From Deltaproteobacteria bacterium (GTDB taxonomy: Bacteria > Desulfobacterota > DSM-4660 > Desulfatiglandales > Desulfatiglandaceae), in NCBI GenBank assembly GCA_019307645.1, contig JAFDJF010000219.1, positions 1-5,441 on the forward strand: a stretch of DNA of 5,441 bases. Reading direction: 5' to 3'. Position 1 is the first letter of the stretch. The number at the start of each line of letters is the position of its first letter. The notes beneath the pieces are model-generated. The model was not told the DNA's origin, ran no database searches, and worked only from the letters and a program-made list of their open reading frames with translations. Made by a program: the position numbers and the translations under genes. Shown here piece by piece: positions 5,294-5,441 of this stretch.

Positions 5294-5441
5294 TAAATTC
5301 ACATTTTGACATCTCATCTTCAGGTCCCTCTTGACATATTATGAAAAGCAAAAACCTTAAAATAGTCCACTATTCCTGCGCCTTTTACTTTTCATAATAT
5401 GACAATATTAGCCTAAATCTGAGCGCCAAAATGTGAATTTA
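5294..5441. repeat. Nested inverted-repeat (MITE-like) element directly after vapB
   Basis: The outer arms TAAATTCACATTTTG (5294-5308) and CAAAATGTGAATTTA (5427-5441) are perfect 15-base inverted repeats. Inside them, TTGACATATTATGAAAAG (5331-5348) pairs with 5388-5405 at 17 of 18 positions, and at the centre AATAG-TCCA-CTATT (5361-5374) makes a further small hairpin. The 148-base unit has no coding capacity. The right arm ends exactly at the window edge, so its true boundary and any target duplication cannot be judged. It could be a non-autonomous transposon or a large structured RNA/DNA hairpin. Confidence 0.7.

Noticed and set aside
5294..5441. Integron attC site or CRISPR repeat
   Set aside because: There are no RYYYAAC/GTTRRRY core sites and no array of equal spacers; the structure is a single nested inverted repeat.

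Overview
The window looks like a chromosomal stretch from a Desulfobacterota (former Deltaproteobacteria) anaerobe, probably a sulfate reducer or a relative. This is inferred from the C-terminal end of a RACo-type corrinoid-reactivating ATPase, a DUF2333 membrane protein next to a small InaA/WaaP-like kinase, moderate GC with AT-richer spacers, and several heptamer-built intergenic repeats. No rRNA or other taxonomic marker is present, so the assignment is tentative.

Layout: (1) 1-492 (+) is the last quarter of a DUF4445/RACo-like activator, cut by the window start. (2) 493-837 is a non-coding gap of 345 bases that holds a MITE-like inverted-repeat element (611-806). (3) 838-1791 (+) encodes a DUF2333 inner-membrane-anchored protein, followed after 64 bases by a kinase-fold protein at 1856-2530 (+); the two may be co-transcribed. 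(4) 2531-2693 is a convergent gap filled by a second inverted-repeat element (about 2547-2700). (5) 2694-3572 (-) is a metallo-beta-lactamase-fold hydrolase, and upstream of it 3698-4924 (-) is an imidazolonepropionase-like amidohydrolase. A second, rearranged copy of the first element lies between them (about 3592-3705). (6) 4925-5087 is a divergent intergenic region with small dyads and a strong-looking promoter. (7) 5088-5279 (+) is a VapB-type antitoxin with no toxin visible after it. (8) 5294-5441 is a nested inverted-repeat element occupying the place where vapC would normally start.

Functionally the genes are not one obvious pathway. The corrinoid activator belongs to an operon lying mostly outside the window. 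The DUF2333/kinase pair suggests an envelope-related role. The two minus-strand hydrolases could form a small catabolic or detoxifying unit, but their substrates cannot be read from sequence. I did not find a clearly new multi-gene system. The most interesting material is the non-coding architecture: repeat elements whose arms are built from tandem 7-base units and which run into the stop codons of both minus-strand genes, a helically phased ATGCAT array over the vapB start, and an apparently toxin-less vapB flanked by copies of the same 11-base word.
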